NCBI GenBank assembly: GCA_002419285.1 | Contig: DIFU01000088.1 | Span: 1 to 31,859 of the forward strand | Reading direction: 5' to 3' | DNA: 31,859 nucleotides | Source: Prolixibacteraceae bacterium UBA5740 | Lineage (GTDB): Bacteria; Bacteroidota; Bacteroidia; Bacteroidales; Prolixibacteraceae | In this document: piece after piece, positions 24,180-31,859 of the stretch | How the letters are laid out: each line of letters begins with the position of its first letter | How positions within the stretch are numbered: the stretch's first letter is position 1 | The notes under the pieces: generated by a model | What the model saw: the letters and a program-made list of their open reading frames with translations, nothing else | Databases searched by the model: none | Told to the model about the DNA's origin: nothing | Made by a program: the position numbers and the translations under genes

Positions 24180-26015
24180 ATGCAGAGTACTGAAATGCTC
24201 TTTTTTGATCATAATCCGATCCCGCTGTTTCTTCTTGACAGCGAAACACTTCATATTCTTGAAGTTAACCACCGAGTTATCGAAATTTACGGATATACGC
24301 AAAAGGAAATACTTCAATGGCAATTATTTCATTTTCATCCTGGCAACGAACATAAGCAGGTGGAGTACCTTTTCAACGACAACACGGAAATTTGTCCTGA
24401 GAGTATGGAATTTACGCATATCACCAAGGATGGTACCTTGTTAAATATTGAATTCAGGATACAAGACATTACCCTACAGTCAAGAAAATGCCTGATTGTA
24501 GCCATCATTGACATAACCCACCGAAAAAAGGCAGAAACTGAGTTAAACGAAAGCAGGGTCAGGCTGGCAGAGGCACAGGAAATGGCTAAAATGGGACGAT
24601 GGGATTACTATCATAAGGAAAATGCGTTGTTTTGGTCGGATTCCATTTTTTCCATATTTGGATTAGAAAAAACGGAAAAAAGTATCACTTACGAAACGTT
24701 TCTCGATTCGGTTCATCCCGAAGACAGAGATAAAGTAAATATAAAATGGAAGGAATCGCTGGGTCTCCAATCGAGCTATCAAGTCGAGCATCGTATCATC
24801 ACTCCAGAGGGAGATCTTAAATGGATGAATGAATCGTGCCATACTGAATTTGATGAAACGGGTAACCCAACTCACACCGTTGGGATCGTGCAGGACATTA
24901 CCGAGCTGGTCAGGACCGAAAAGGCATTGAGAAAAAGTGAAGAGCGCTACAAAGGAATTATCAATTCACAACACGACATGGTGGTCCGACTCGACACACA
25001 AAACCGGTTTACCTTTGTCAATGAGACTTATTGTAAGACATTTGGCAAAACAAAAGAAGAACTGCTTGGGAGGTCATTTACCCCCGTAATTCACGAGGAC
25101 GATCTGAAGGGTACCCTTTTAGCCATGGAAAACCTCTCACAACCACCCTTCCGGGCATATATTGAACAAAGGGCCATGACGGTCAATGGCTGGCGTTCGC
25201 TGGCATGGGAAGATTATGCCATTCGGAACAGCAAAGGGGAGGTTATTGAAATCCAAGGTGTTGGCAGGGATATAACCGAGTTAAAGGCGGCAGAAAGTGC
25301 ACTCAGGGATGCACTGGCCCTGGAGAAAAAGCTGGGAGACCTCAAATCCCGTTTCGTTTCAATGGCAAGCCATGAATTCAGAACACCGCTTGCTTCGATG
25401 ATGATGGCTACCGAAACACTTGAAAATTATAGGCATCGCTTATCTGAGGAAGAAATTTTGAAATACCTGAGCCGAATCCGCAGGAATATTGAATATCTGC
25501 GTGACATCATCGGTAAAGTACTCAGTCTGAACCGAATCGAATCAGGAAAAATCCCATTTACTCCTGAAAAAACCGATTTGAACCACCTCATCGCCAATTG
25601 GCTGACAGATTACCTCGAAAAGAACCAACTGGAACACCAGATCGATTTCGAACCTTTACAAGGAAACCTGATCATTGAGGCTGACAGGCAGTTGCTTATC
25701 CAGGCGCTTGAAAACCTGTTATCGAACAGCCGAAAATATGCTCCCGAAGGGACAAAAATCATTATAAAAATAAACAGGATCGGAGACTTTGTCACCCTCA
25801 GCGTCACTGATTTTGGCATCGGAATCCCTGAAAAGGAAATGGAGTTTCTCTTCGATCCGTTCTTCAGGGCATCCAACGTGGTGAATTACCATGGAACAGG
25901 CATGGGATTACCCCTGATCAAGCAGATTGTCGACAGACATAATGGAGCGGTACGTTTGGAAAGTGAAATCAACAAAATAACGACTTTCCATATCGACCTG
26001 CCCGTAATGACTTAG
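24180..26015 (+). CDS. Cytosolic PAS-domain histidine kinase
   Basis: 611 residues without signal peptide or membrane helices. Three PAS units are visible. The first is about 1-115 (FFDHNPIPLFLLD, ending DITHRKKAE). The second is about 126-248 (AKMGRWDYYHKE, with VHPEDRDKV and ending DITELVRTE). The third is about 253-370 (INSQHDMVVRLD, ending GRDITELKAAE). HisKA follows with H398 in SMASHEFRTPLAS, then HATPase_c with ALENLLSNSRKYAPEG, DFGIGIPEKE and GTGMGLPLIKQ. No attached receiver is present, so it should phosphorylate a separate receiver, such as the one at 22836 or 30008. No cofactor-binding signature (haem or flavin) can be assigned to the PAS domains by eye. Confidence 0.93.
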   Translation: MQSTEMLFFDHNPIPLFLLDSETLHILEVNHRVIEIYGYTQKEILQWQLFHFHPGNEHKQVEYLFNDNTEICPESMEFTHITKDGTLLNIEFRIQDITLQSRKCLIVAIIDITHRKKAETELNESRVRLAEAQEMAKMGRWDYYHKENALFWSDSIFSIFGLEKTEKSITYETFLDSVHPEDRDKVNIKWKESLGLQSSYQVEHRIITPEGDLKWMNESCHTEFDETGNPTHTVGIVQDITELVRTEKALRKSEERYKGIINSQHDMVVRLDTQNRFTFVNETYCKTFGKTKEELLGRSFTPVIHEDDLKGTLLAMENLSQPPFRAYIEQRAMTVNGWRSLAWEDYAIRNSKGEVIEIQGVGRDITELKAAESALRDALALEKKLGDLKSRFVSMASHEFRTPLASMMMATETLENYRHRLSEEEILKYLSRIRRNIEYLRDIIGKVLSLNRIESGKIPFTPEKTDLNHLIANWLTDYLEKNQLEHQIDFEPLQGNLIIEADRQLLIQALENLLSNSRKYAPEGTKIIIKINRIGDFVTLSVTDFGIGIPEKEMEFLFDPFFRASNVVNYHGTGMGLPLIKQIVDRHNGAVRLESEINKITTFHIDLPVMT

Positions 26016-26043
26016 AAACCAATAAAATGAAATAACTTAAGCC

Positions 26044-26058
26044 GTTTATTAAATAAAC
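26044..26058. promoter_or_regulatory. Perfect 15-bp palindrome, possible operator
   Basis: GTTTATT-A-AATAAAC is a perfect 7-1-7 palindrome ending 3 nt before the candidate -7 element of the multi-PAS gene, in the spacer between -33 and -7 where a regulator would contact the promoter. Confidence 0.4.
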
Positions 26059-26061
26059 CAC

Positions 26062-26069
26062 TATTTTTG
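26062..26069 (+). promoter_or_regulatory. Candidate -7 element of the multi-PAS gene
   Basis: TATTTTTG matches TAnnTTTG exactly, 31 nt before the ATG at 26101. No TTTG is present at the expected -33 distance; a palindrome occupies the spacer, which would suit an activator-dependent promoter. Confidence 0.4.
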
Positions 26070-26085
26070 AAACTATAACCCTTTT

Positions 26086-26100
26086 ATTCTGTGACAGAAT
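26086..26100. promoter_or_regulatory. Perfect 15-bp palindrome abutting the start codon of the multi-PAS gene
   Basis: ATTCTGT-G-ACAGAAT is a perfect 7-1-7 palindrome whose last base directly precedes the ATG at 26101. It would lie in the 5' leader and could be a repressor site or a small hairpin affecting initiation. Confidence 0.4.
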
Positions 26101-28131
26101 ATGTCCGAAAATGTACCCTTTGAAGATATAAATCAGGGAAATCTGATAGGTTTTTCCATGGAGAAATCCGATCCTTCAATGCTTTTGGGATATCTTCTCA
26201 AGACAAGACAGGACGTGATTGCGGCATTAAGCCACAACCAACAATTGCATTATCTGAATCCTGCACTTGAGCAGGCTCTAACAAACCTGTATCAGTCCTT
26301 ACCGGCTGATATCGATGAATTTGTCTCCAAGATACTCCCATCAGAAAGACAACAATCCTGGAATGAAGCAATACAGAATTTCCTTCAGGGAAAGGATGCC
26401 AGCGAATATTTTAAGATTTTCAGTAAGCGAACAGTCGATCCCGATCTCTTGAAAATGGAAGAACGTTGGCACTTCGCCGTCGAAGGAATCAATGACGGAC
26501 TATGGGACTGGAACATGATAACAGGCGAAGTATTCTATTCGAAAAGATGGAAAGAAATGCTGGGCTATGACGAGTCGGATATTGAAGCAAACTATCATTC
26601 TTGGGAAACCATGCTCCACCCGGATGATGCAGCCAATGCCAAAGATAAGTTGAACCAATACATAGATGGAGAAACTGAAAGCTACAGTGCAGAATACAGA
26701 TTCCGATGCAAGGATGGTTCCTGGTTATGGATTCTCGACAGGGGTAAGATCATTGAATATACATCCGAAGGAAAAGTTGCCAGGATTATAGGAACCCATA
26801 AAGATATTTCGGACCGCAAAGCCAAAGAACTTACCATCCGTAAATTGAACGAAAGGCTCACCCTTGCAAATAAGGCAGCCCAAATCGGCATCTGGGACTG
26901 GGATCCGATAAAAAAGAATCTTGAATGGGATGAGAACATGCATCTGCTATACGGGCTGGAATATGGAAAGCAGGAAATTACAGCCGACACCTGGGTAGAG
27001 CTGGTGCATCCCGACGACCGTCATAAAGTATTCACCTTTTTCGGCCTCCTGGCACATGGTGATGGTGGGAGAGAAATAATGTTCAGGGTCAGGAAGCCGG
27101 ATGGCTCCATCAGGCATTTCAAATCATCCGGCGAAACCGAGATTGACACAGAAGGTAAGCCTATAAGGATGATCGGGGTAAACTACGACATCACCGAGGT
27201 CATCAGGCAAGAGGAAGTCATCCGTCAAAACGAAAATATCTTTCAGGCAGCCTTCGACCACTCAGCCATCGGTATGTCCCTTACCAGCCTGGAAGGGAAA
27301 TACTTCAAAGTAAATAAAGCTTTGTGCAAAATACTTGGGTATGATGAACAGGAGCTTATTTCCAAATCATTTCGTGAAATTTCTGTCCCCGAGGATCTGG
27401 AGCTTAATCTGACTTATTTCGAACAAGCGAAAAAGGGTGAGTGCGATACCTATGAAATGGAAAAAAGGTATTATCATAAATCCGGCGGTATCATTTGGGT
27501 CTATCTGAATGTTGCTGCAGTTAAAGATCCTGATGGTACACCCCTCTTTTTTATCTCACAGGTCCAGGATATTACACTGAGAAAAACAGCCGAAGCCAAT
27601 CTCAGGGTAAGTGAAGAAAGGCTTCGTATGGCTGTTGAGGCTGCCAACCTTGGATTGTTTGACATCAGTATTAAAGAACAGATCTTTGAGATCAATAATA
27701 CCTACTCAGATCAATTAAAATCAGATATCACCTCGGGAAAGAACTCTGCTGAATTCTGGCAGGCACTGATTCATCCTGATGATCTGGAAAAGGTATATCA
27801 GACTTATTACCAATACATCAATGGAGAAAAGAACATTTTCAACTGTGAATTAAGATTGAAGTCGTCAAATGACGAGTGGAAGTGGTTTCATACATTGGGG
27901 AGAATAACGACAAGGGATAACAGTGGAAATCCGCTCAGAATGGTAGGAACCATGATGGATATCACCGAAAGAAAAATAAATGAAATAAAAATCAAGGAGC
28001 ATCTTCATGAATTGCAGCGCTGGCATGAGGCCACACTGGGTCGTGAAAACAGGATCATGGATCTGAAACGGGAGGTAAACATCCTTTTGCAGGAAGCGGG
28101 TAAAACTCCAAGGTATTTCAGTGTTTTATGA
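26101..28131 (+). CDS. Multi-PAS protein without a kinase or other output domain
   Basis: 676 residues, cytosolic. After an N-terminal region that looks like a degenerate PAS fold (about 25-110) there are four clear PAS/PAC units: about 122-240 (GINDGLWDWNM, LHPDDAANA, HKDISDRKA), 250-366 (IGIWDWDPI, VHPDDRHKV, NYDITEV), 378-495 (FDHSAIGMSL, VPEDLELN, QDITLRK) and 503-625 (NLGLFDISI, IHPDDLEKV, MDITERK). The protein ends with LQRWHEATLGRENRIMDLKREVN (638-660) and a short tail. This helical segment usually joins PAS domains to a HisKA domain, yet the stop codon follows and no HisKA or HATPase is present. The next gene starts within about 13 nt, so the product probably acts as a sensor partner for the adjacent kinases. 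Confidence 0.9.
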   Translation: MSENVPFEDINQGNLIGFSMEKSDPSMLLGYLLKTRQDVIAALSHNQQLHYLNPALEQALTNLYQSLPADIDEFVSKILPSERQQSWNEAIQNFLQGKDASEYFKIFSKRTVDPDLLKMEERWHFAVEGINDGLWDWNMITGEVFYSKRWKEMLGYDESDIEANYHSWETMLHPDDAANAKDKLNQYIDGETESYSAEYRFRCKDGSWLWILDRGKIIEYTSEGKVARIIGTHKDISDRKAKELTIRKLNERLTLANKAAQIGIWDWDPIKKNLEWDENMHLLYGLEYGKQEITADTWVELVHPDDRHKVFTFFGLLAHGDGGREIMFRVRKPDGSIRHFKSSGETEIDTEGKPIRMIGVNYDITEVIRQEEVIRQNENIFQAAFDHSAIGMSLTSLEGKYFKVNKALCKILGYDEQELISKSFREISVPEDLELNLTYFEQAKKGECDTYEMEKRYYHKSGGIIWVYLNVAAVKDPDGTPLFFISQVQDITLRKTAEANLRVSEERLRMAVEAANLGLFDISIKEQIFEINNTYSDQLKSDITSGKNSAEFWQALIHPDDLEKVYQTYYQYINGEKNIFNCELRLKSSNDEWKWFHTLGRITTRDNSGNPLRMVGTMMDITERKINEIKIKEHLHELQRWHEATLGRENRIMDLKREVNILLQEAGKTPRYFSVL

Positions 28132-28144
28132 AAAGTCGCTAGTT

Positions 28145-30004
28145 ATGATCGAATCCACAGTTCTGCATCTGGTATATAATACGGCATTACTACTCATGCT
28201 GGTTTTTATATTTGATGTTTTCGTGATACGCTGGCCTCGATCAAATACCCTTAGAAACAATATCCCAATTGGAGTTATCCTTGGTTTGATTGGCATTATC
28301 CTTATCGAAACCCACTGGACACTCGAAAATGGGGTAATTTTCGATACACGTTCAATCCTGATCGGCATTTCCGGGTTGTATTTCGGATTTATTCCCACCC
28401 TGGTGGCGATGATTATGACCGCAGCCTTCCGGCTTTCCGAAGGAGGCGTCGGTGTCCTGACAGGTATCCTCTCAATTCTTTCTTCCGGGGTAATCGGAAT
28501 CGTCTGGAGGGAATACAGGAAAAAAGAATTTCCCGATTATTCTTTAACCGAAACCTATCTTTTCGGGGTTACCTTGCACATTGTCCTTTTGCTGCTGATG
28601 TTTACACTCCCAAACAAAGAAGCAATCAACACCATTAAAAGCGTGGCATTGCCTATTCTGCTGATATATCCAGCAGGAACAGCTCTTATCGGCATGTTTA
28701 TGACTCACCGATTACAGCGGGAAAAGCTGATCCATAAGGTCAGGGAAGAAGAAACCAAGCTAAAAATCATCGCAAACCATACCACAGACTGGGATTACTG
28801 GCTTTCTCCCGACGGAGAATTCATCTATTGTTCAGCATCCTGTCTTCAGGTTACAGGGTACCCTGACCATCAGTTCTACAATGACGCCAGACTTGTTGAA
28901 CGGATCATTTATGAAGACGACCGGGAAAAAATGACCAATTATTTAAAAAGAGACTGCAGTAAAGGTCCGGCGCACATGGAATTCAGGCTTGTACACCATG
29001 ACGGTGAAATAATGTGGGCTAACCACTCGTGCCTGCCCATCTTTGACGACAGCGGAAAATTCATGGGAACGAGAGGTACCTTCAGAAACATCACCGCACA
29101 AAAGGAGGCAGAATTAAAACTCATTGAGAAAACCAATGAAATCAGCCAAATCCTTTCCCTGACCGAGAATTCGCGGCGAGCATTGCTGAGTGTGGTCGAA
29201 GATCAGAAAATTACCCAGGAAGAACTGGCGCTCCTGAATGAAGAACTGGAGCAACGTGTGGATGATCGCACCGCCCTGCTTACAGCGGCCAACCGGGAAT
29301 TGGAAGCTTTCAGTTATTCGGTATCTCATGACCTCAGGGCTCCTCTCCGGGGCATTACCGGTTTTACTGAAATCCTGATGAACGAATACGGTGATAAACT
29401 TGGAAGTGAAGGAGCGCAACTGTGCAGCGTTATCAAGGAAAATACCTTTAAAATGGGTAAGCTCATTGAGGATTTGCTTGCTTTCTCCCGTTTATCGAGA
29501 AAGGAGATCCATAAATCGGAGATTGACTTAAAATCGATGTTCAAATCGATGTATTTTGAAATTACCACTCCTTCTGAAAGAGAAAAAATCGACCTGAGAA
29601 TAGGTGATCTTGAAAATTGCTTTGGGGATACATCCATGATGCGACAGGTGGTTGCCAACCTTTTATCAAATGCCATCAAATACTCGTCCGGAAAATCACC
29701 CCAAATAATTGAAGTATTCAGTAAACGGGAAGACCAGAAACTTGTTTATTTTGTAAAAGACAATGGTGCCGGTTTTGACATGAGGTACAAGGACAAGCTG
29801 TTCGGGGTATTCCAGCGGCTCCACAGTGCTTCTGAATTTGAAGGTACCGGGGTCGGATTAGCCAACGTCCAGAGAATCATTCACCGGCACGAGGGTGAGG
29901 TAGGTGCGGAAAGTACTATCGGGGAAGGAGCCACGTTCTGGTTTTCGATACCGATGCATACCAGTCCGGACAAGCAAAATACAAAACTTAAAAAGGGACT
30001 ATAA
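28145..30004 (+). CDS. LytS-type 5TM receptor-PAS histidine kinase
   Basis: 619 residues from the ATG at 28145; an in-frame GTG at 28121 would overlap the previous gene and add eight. Residues 1-190 hold about six hydrophobic helices with the 5TMR-LYT pattern (DTRSILIGISGLYFGFIPTL, AAFRLSEGGVGVLTGILSIL), a membrane receptor module seen in LytS-type sensors. A PAS domain spans about 205-320 (ending RNITAQKEA), followed by a coiled coil to about 385. HisKA has H395 (YSVSHDLRAPLRG). HATPase_c has NLLSNAIKYS (N509), DNGAGFDM and GTGVGLANV. The HisKA type (SHDLRAPLR) is that of phytochrome-like kinases, which usually pair with a Rcp1-type receiver, as encoded next. The gap to that gene is 3 nt. 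Confidence 0.92.
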   Translation: MIESTVLHLVYNTALLLMLVFIFDVFVIRWPRSNTLRNNIPIGVILGLIGIILIETHWTLENGVIFDTRSILIGISGLYFGFIPTLVAMIMTAAFRLSEGGVGVLTGILSILSSGVIGIVWREYRKKEFPDYSLTETYLFGVTLHIVLLLLMFTLPNKEAINTIKSVALPILLIYPAGTALIGMFMTHRLQREKLIHKVREEETKLKIIANHTTDWDYWLSPDGEFIYCSASCLQVTGYPDHQFYNDARLVERIIYEDDREKMTNYLKRDCSKGPAHMEFRLVHHDGEIMWANHSCLPIFDDSGKFMGTRGTFRNITAQKEAELKLIEKTNEISQILSLTENSRRALLSVVEDQKITQEELALLNEELEQRVDDRTALLTAANRELEAFSYSVSHDLRAPLRGITGFTEILMNEYGDKLGSEGAQLCSVIKENTFKMGKLIEDLLAFSRLSRKEIHKSEIDLKSMFKSMYFEITTPSEREKIDLRIGDLENCFGDTSMMRQVVANLLSNAIKYSSGKSPQIIEVFSKREDQKLVYFVKDNGAGFDMRYKDKLFGVFQRLHSASEFEGTGVGLANVQRIIHRHEGEVGAESTIGEGATFWFSIPMHTSPDKQNTKLKKGL

Positions 30005-30007
30005 CAG

Positions 30008-30454
30008 ATGAACAGAACATTTGATTCAGAAGTACTTCTAATCGAGGACAATCCGAATGATGCCGAACTGACCATCAGGGTAATAAAAAAGCAGGTTACA
30101 GGAACAAAAATTCATCATCTGAAGGATGGCGAGGAAGCCATGAATTACATTTTTGACGATAACCACCAGGTTCATCAACACCACATTGCCAGGATTAAAG
30201 TAATTTTTTTGGATCTGAAGCTTCCAAAAATCATGGGACTCGAAATACTTAAGGAACTCAAGGAAAATCAGGAGACTGCCCTGATTCCCGTAATTATTCT
30301 CAGTTCCAGCAGGGAAGACAAAGATATTACAACGGCATACCGGTATGGAGTAAATGGCTATATTGTGAAGCCCGTAATTTTTGAAGAGTATGCAGAGGCC
30401 ATCCAGAATGCTGCCCGTTACTGGCTATTTACCAATGAAACTATCAGGACCTGA
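30008..30454 (+). CDS. Single-domain response regulator, Rcp1-like
   Basis: 148 residues comprising only a receiver domain: acidic pair ED (13-14) in LIEDNPNDAEL, phospho-acceptor D69 (IFLDLKLPK), conserved S99/S100 region (ILSSSRED) and K121 (YIVKPV). The DNPNDAELT opening and the long loop before D69 are typical of Rcp1-type receivers that serve phytochrome-class kinases. There is no DNA-binding domain, so it should act as a phosphate shuttle or by protein contact. It begins 3 nt after the kinase gene and lies 2 nt before the next gene, making a tight operon. Confidence 0.93.
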   Translation: MNRTFDSEVLLIEDNPNDAELTIRVIKKQVTGTKIHHLKDGEEAMNYIFDDNHQVHQHHIARIKVIFLDLKLPKIMGLEILKELKENQETALIPVIILSSSREDKDITTAYRYGVNGYIVKPVIFEEYAEAIQNAARYWLFTNETIRT

Positions 30455-30456
30455 TC

Positions 30457-31859
30457 ATGGAAAAAAGTGTAAAAATTCTTTTGTTGGAAGACCTGCCTTC
30501 AGATGCCCAGCTGGCCAAATATGAGCTAAAAAAAGTATTTGACAAGATGGAAATCAGGCTTTCCGACAATGAACCTGATTTCCTGAAGGCCCTGGACGAA
30601 TTTCAGCCAGACATTGTTATTTCCGACTACCAGATGCCTGCCTTTGATGGTATGACAGCACTGAAGATTGTGCTCGAAAAATCGCCCATGACCCCGGTTA
30701 TTCTACTGACGGGATCAATGAATGAGGATACTGCGGTGGAGTGCATGAAAACAGGCGCTGCCGATTACGTGATCAAAGAGCATATCAAACGGTTAGGCCA
30801 GGCTGTACTCAGCGCTTTGGAGCAGAAAGAAATCCGTATACAGAAAAACGAAACCCAGCGCCTGCTCGAAGAAAGTGAAAAACAATACCGCAACCTGTTT
30901 GAAACCATGGCCCAGGGTGTCATTTACCAGGACTACAGAGGTCGCATTTTCAGGATCAACCGTTCAGCTGAAAATATCCTGGGTTACAGTGAAGAGATGC
31001 TGACAACCCGAATATCTGACATCACCGTCTGGGAAGCGATCAGGGAGGATGGCACCAGACTTAAACCTGAAGATTTTCCTTCGATGGTAGCCCTCCGTAA
31101 AGGCAGGGAGGTACGCGATGTCATCGGATTTATCAATCCTAAGACGGAAAAATACACCTGGATAAGGGTCAACAGCAAACCGGAATACCGTAATGGAGAG
31201 GAACAGCCATTCCAGGTATATTCCACGATGGAGGATATTACTCACTTAAAGGAGCTGCTCATCGAATTAAACGATCTGAACCAGGATCTGGAAAAGCGTG
31301 TAGGGGAGAGAACGAATGAAATTTTCCAGCTCTCCAAGCTGCAACAGGCCATTCTTGGGAATGCCGGATTGGGCATTTTTTCAGCTACACCGGAGGGTAC
31401 TATCCAGCTGTTTAACCCGGCAGCCGAGCAGATGCTGGGATATACATCCGAGGAAGTGACAGGAAAAGAAACGCCTCTGCTCTTCCACGACACACAGGAA
31501 ATCGAAGACTTGTCCAAGAGGACCAAAGCACACAAAAATGAACTGGCGACCCCTTATTTCAACCTGTTGGTTAACCTGCTGGATGGGCAAGATTCCTTTA
31601 CCCGTGAAATGAATTTCAAAAGGAAAGACGGAACCCGGTTCCCGGGAAAACTGACGCTGTCGACCTATTCCGACGAATCGGGAAATATCATAGGCATCAT
31701 TGGTATCATCATGGACATTACCCTTGAAAGGCAGGCGATTGAATCACTTCGCAAGAGTGAAACCGAAAACAGGGCGATCCTTGATGCCGTACCTGATGTC
31801 TTGTTCCGTCTGAATCAGAAAGGTGACTTCATCTACTCCCATTTTTCCGACAGCAATCA
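30457..31859 (+). CDS. Receiver-PAS signalling protein, 3' end outside the window
   Basis: The reading frame is open from the ATG at 30457 to the window edge, 467 codons, with no stop. A receiver domain comes first (ED at 11-12, D57 in VISDYQMPAFDG, T85 in LLTGS, K107 in YVIKEHI). A PAS domain follows at about 141-262 (YRNLFETMAQGVIYQ, ending MEDITHL), then a coiled coil at about 265-295. A second PAS spans about 297-424 (ILGNAGLGIFSA, ending MDITLERQA), and a third starts at about 432 (ENRAILDAVPDVLF). The C-terminal output, probably HisKA-HATPase or a cyclase/phosphodiesterase, is beyond the edge. YQMPAFDGM is typical of receivers at the head of such hybrid proteins. It starts 2 nt after the preceding regulator. 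Confidence 0.88.
   Translation, partial: MEKSVKILLLEDLPSDAQLAKYELKKVFDKMEIRLSDNEPDFLKALDEFQPDIVISDYQMPAFDGMTALKIVLEKSPMTPVILLTGSMNEDTAVECMKTGAADYVIKEHIKRLGQAVLSALEQKEIRIQKNETQRLLEESEKQYRNLFETMAQGVIYQDYRGRIFRINRSAENILGYSEEMLTTRISDITVWEAIREDGTRLKPEDFPSMVALRKGREVRDVIGFINPKTEKYTWIRVNSKPEYRNGEEQPFQVYSTMEDITHLKELLIELNDLNQDLEKRVGERTNEIFQLSKLQQAILGNAGLGIFSATPEGTIQLFNPAAEQMLGYTSEEVTGKETPLLFHDTQEIEDLSKRTKAHKNELATPYFNLLVNLLDGQDSFTREMNFKRKDGTRFPGKLTLSTYSDESGNIIGIIGIIMDITLERQAIESLRKSETENRAILDAVPDVLFRLNQKGDFIYSHFSDSN

Noticed and set aside
1..31859. CRISPR array, insertion sequence, prophage or conjugative element
   Set aside because: No regularly spaced repeats, transposase, integrase or phage structural gene is visible; the only hints are short repeats in two intergenic gaps.

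Overview
The window looks like a chromosomal segment of a member of the Bacteroidota, probably an environmental Bacteroidales/Marinilabiliales-like lineage; the rank below phylum is a guess. The basis is Bacteroidota-type promoters (TTTG at -33, TAnnTTTG at -7) before several genes, including a textbook one before the tRNA-Val gene, together with the gene content: alternative complex III, MtaB, PIN-PhoH and soluble/LytS-type PAS histidine kinases. No IS element, prophage or CRISPR array is visible.

Positions 1-10301 are mostly housekeeping genes in short units. They are a partial tRNA-Val(UAC), folC, a PIN-PhoH ATPase ending in two tandem hairpins, the tRNA methylthiotransferase mtaB, a Bax-inhibitor-1 family membrane protein, an AlkD/HEAT-like protein, a polysaccharide flippase translationally coupled to an asparagine-synthase-like protein that lacks the glutaminase cysteine, and an AI-2E/PerM family permease.

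Positions 10496-18303 hold a complete alternative complex III operon in the order actA-actB-actC-actD-actE-actF. This is a quinol:cytochrome c oxidoreductase that replaces the bc1 complex. The genes are tightly spaced or overlapping. ActA carries six CxxCH motifs and ActE one. ActB has a Tat-type leader and 15 clustered cysteines that fit three [4Fe-4S] and one [3Fe-4S] cluster. No terminal oxidase follows within the window.

Positions 18494-22462 (minus strand) hold a two-gene unit: a 997-residue protein with a long helical N-terminal region, a degenerate P-loop NTPase core and a C-terminal winged-helix-like end, followed 9 nt later by a secreted-leader MscS channel. I do not recognise this pairing as a named system, and it is the best candidate here for something undescribed.

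Positions 22836-31859 hold a run of co-oriented signalling genes: a receiver-kinase, a PAS kinase, a multi-PAS protein with no kinase domain, a LytS-type 5TM-PAS kinase, a single-domain response regulator, and a receiver-PAS protein that runs off the window. No DNA-binding output domain is seen among them. The likely picture is a branched phosphorelay whose final output is elsewhere, perhaps just beyond the right edge. Two perfect 15-bp palindromes sit directly upstream of the kinase-less PAS gene.
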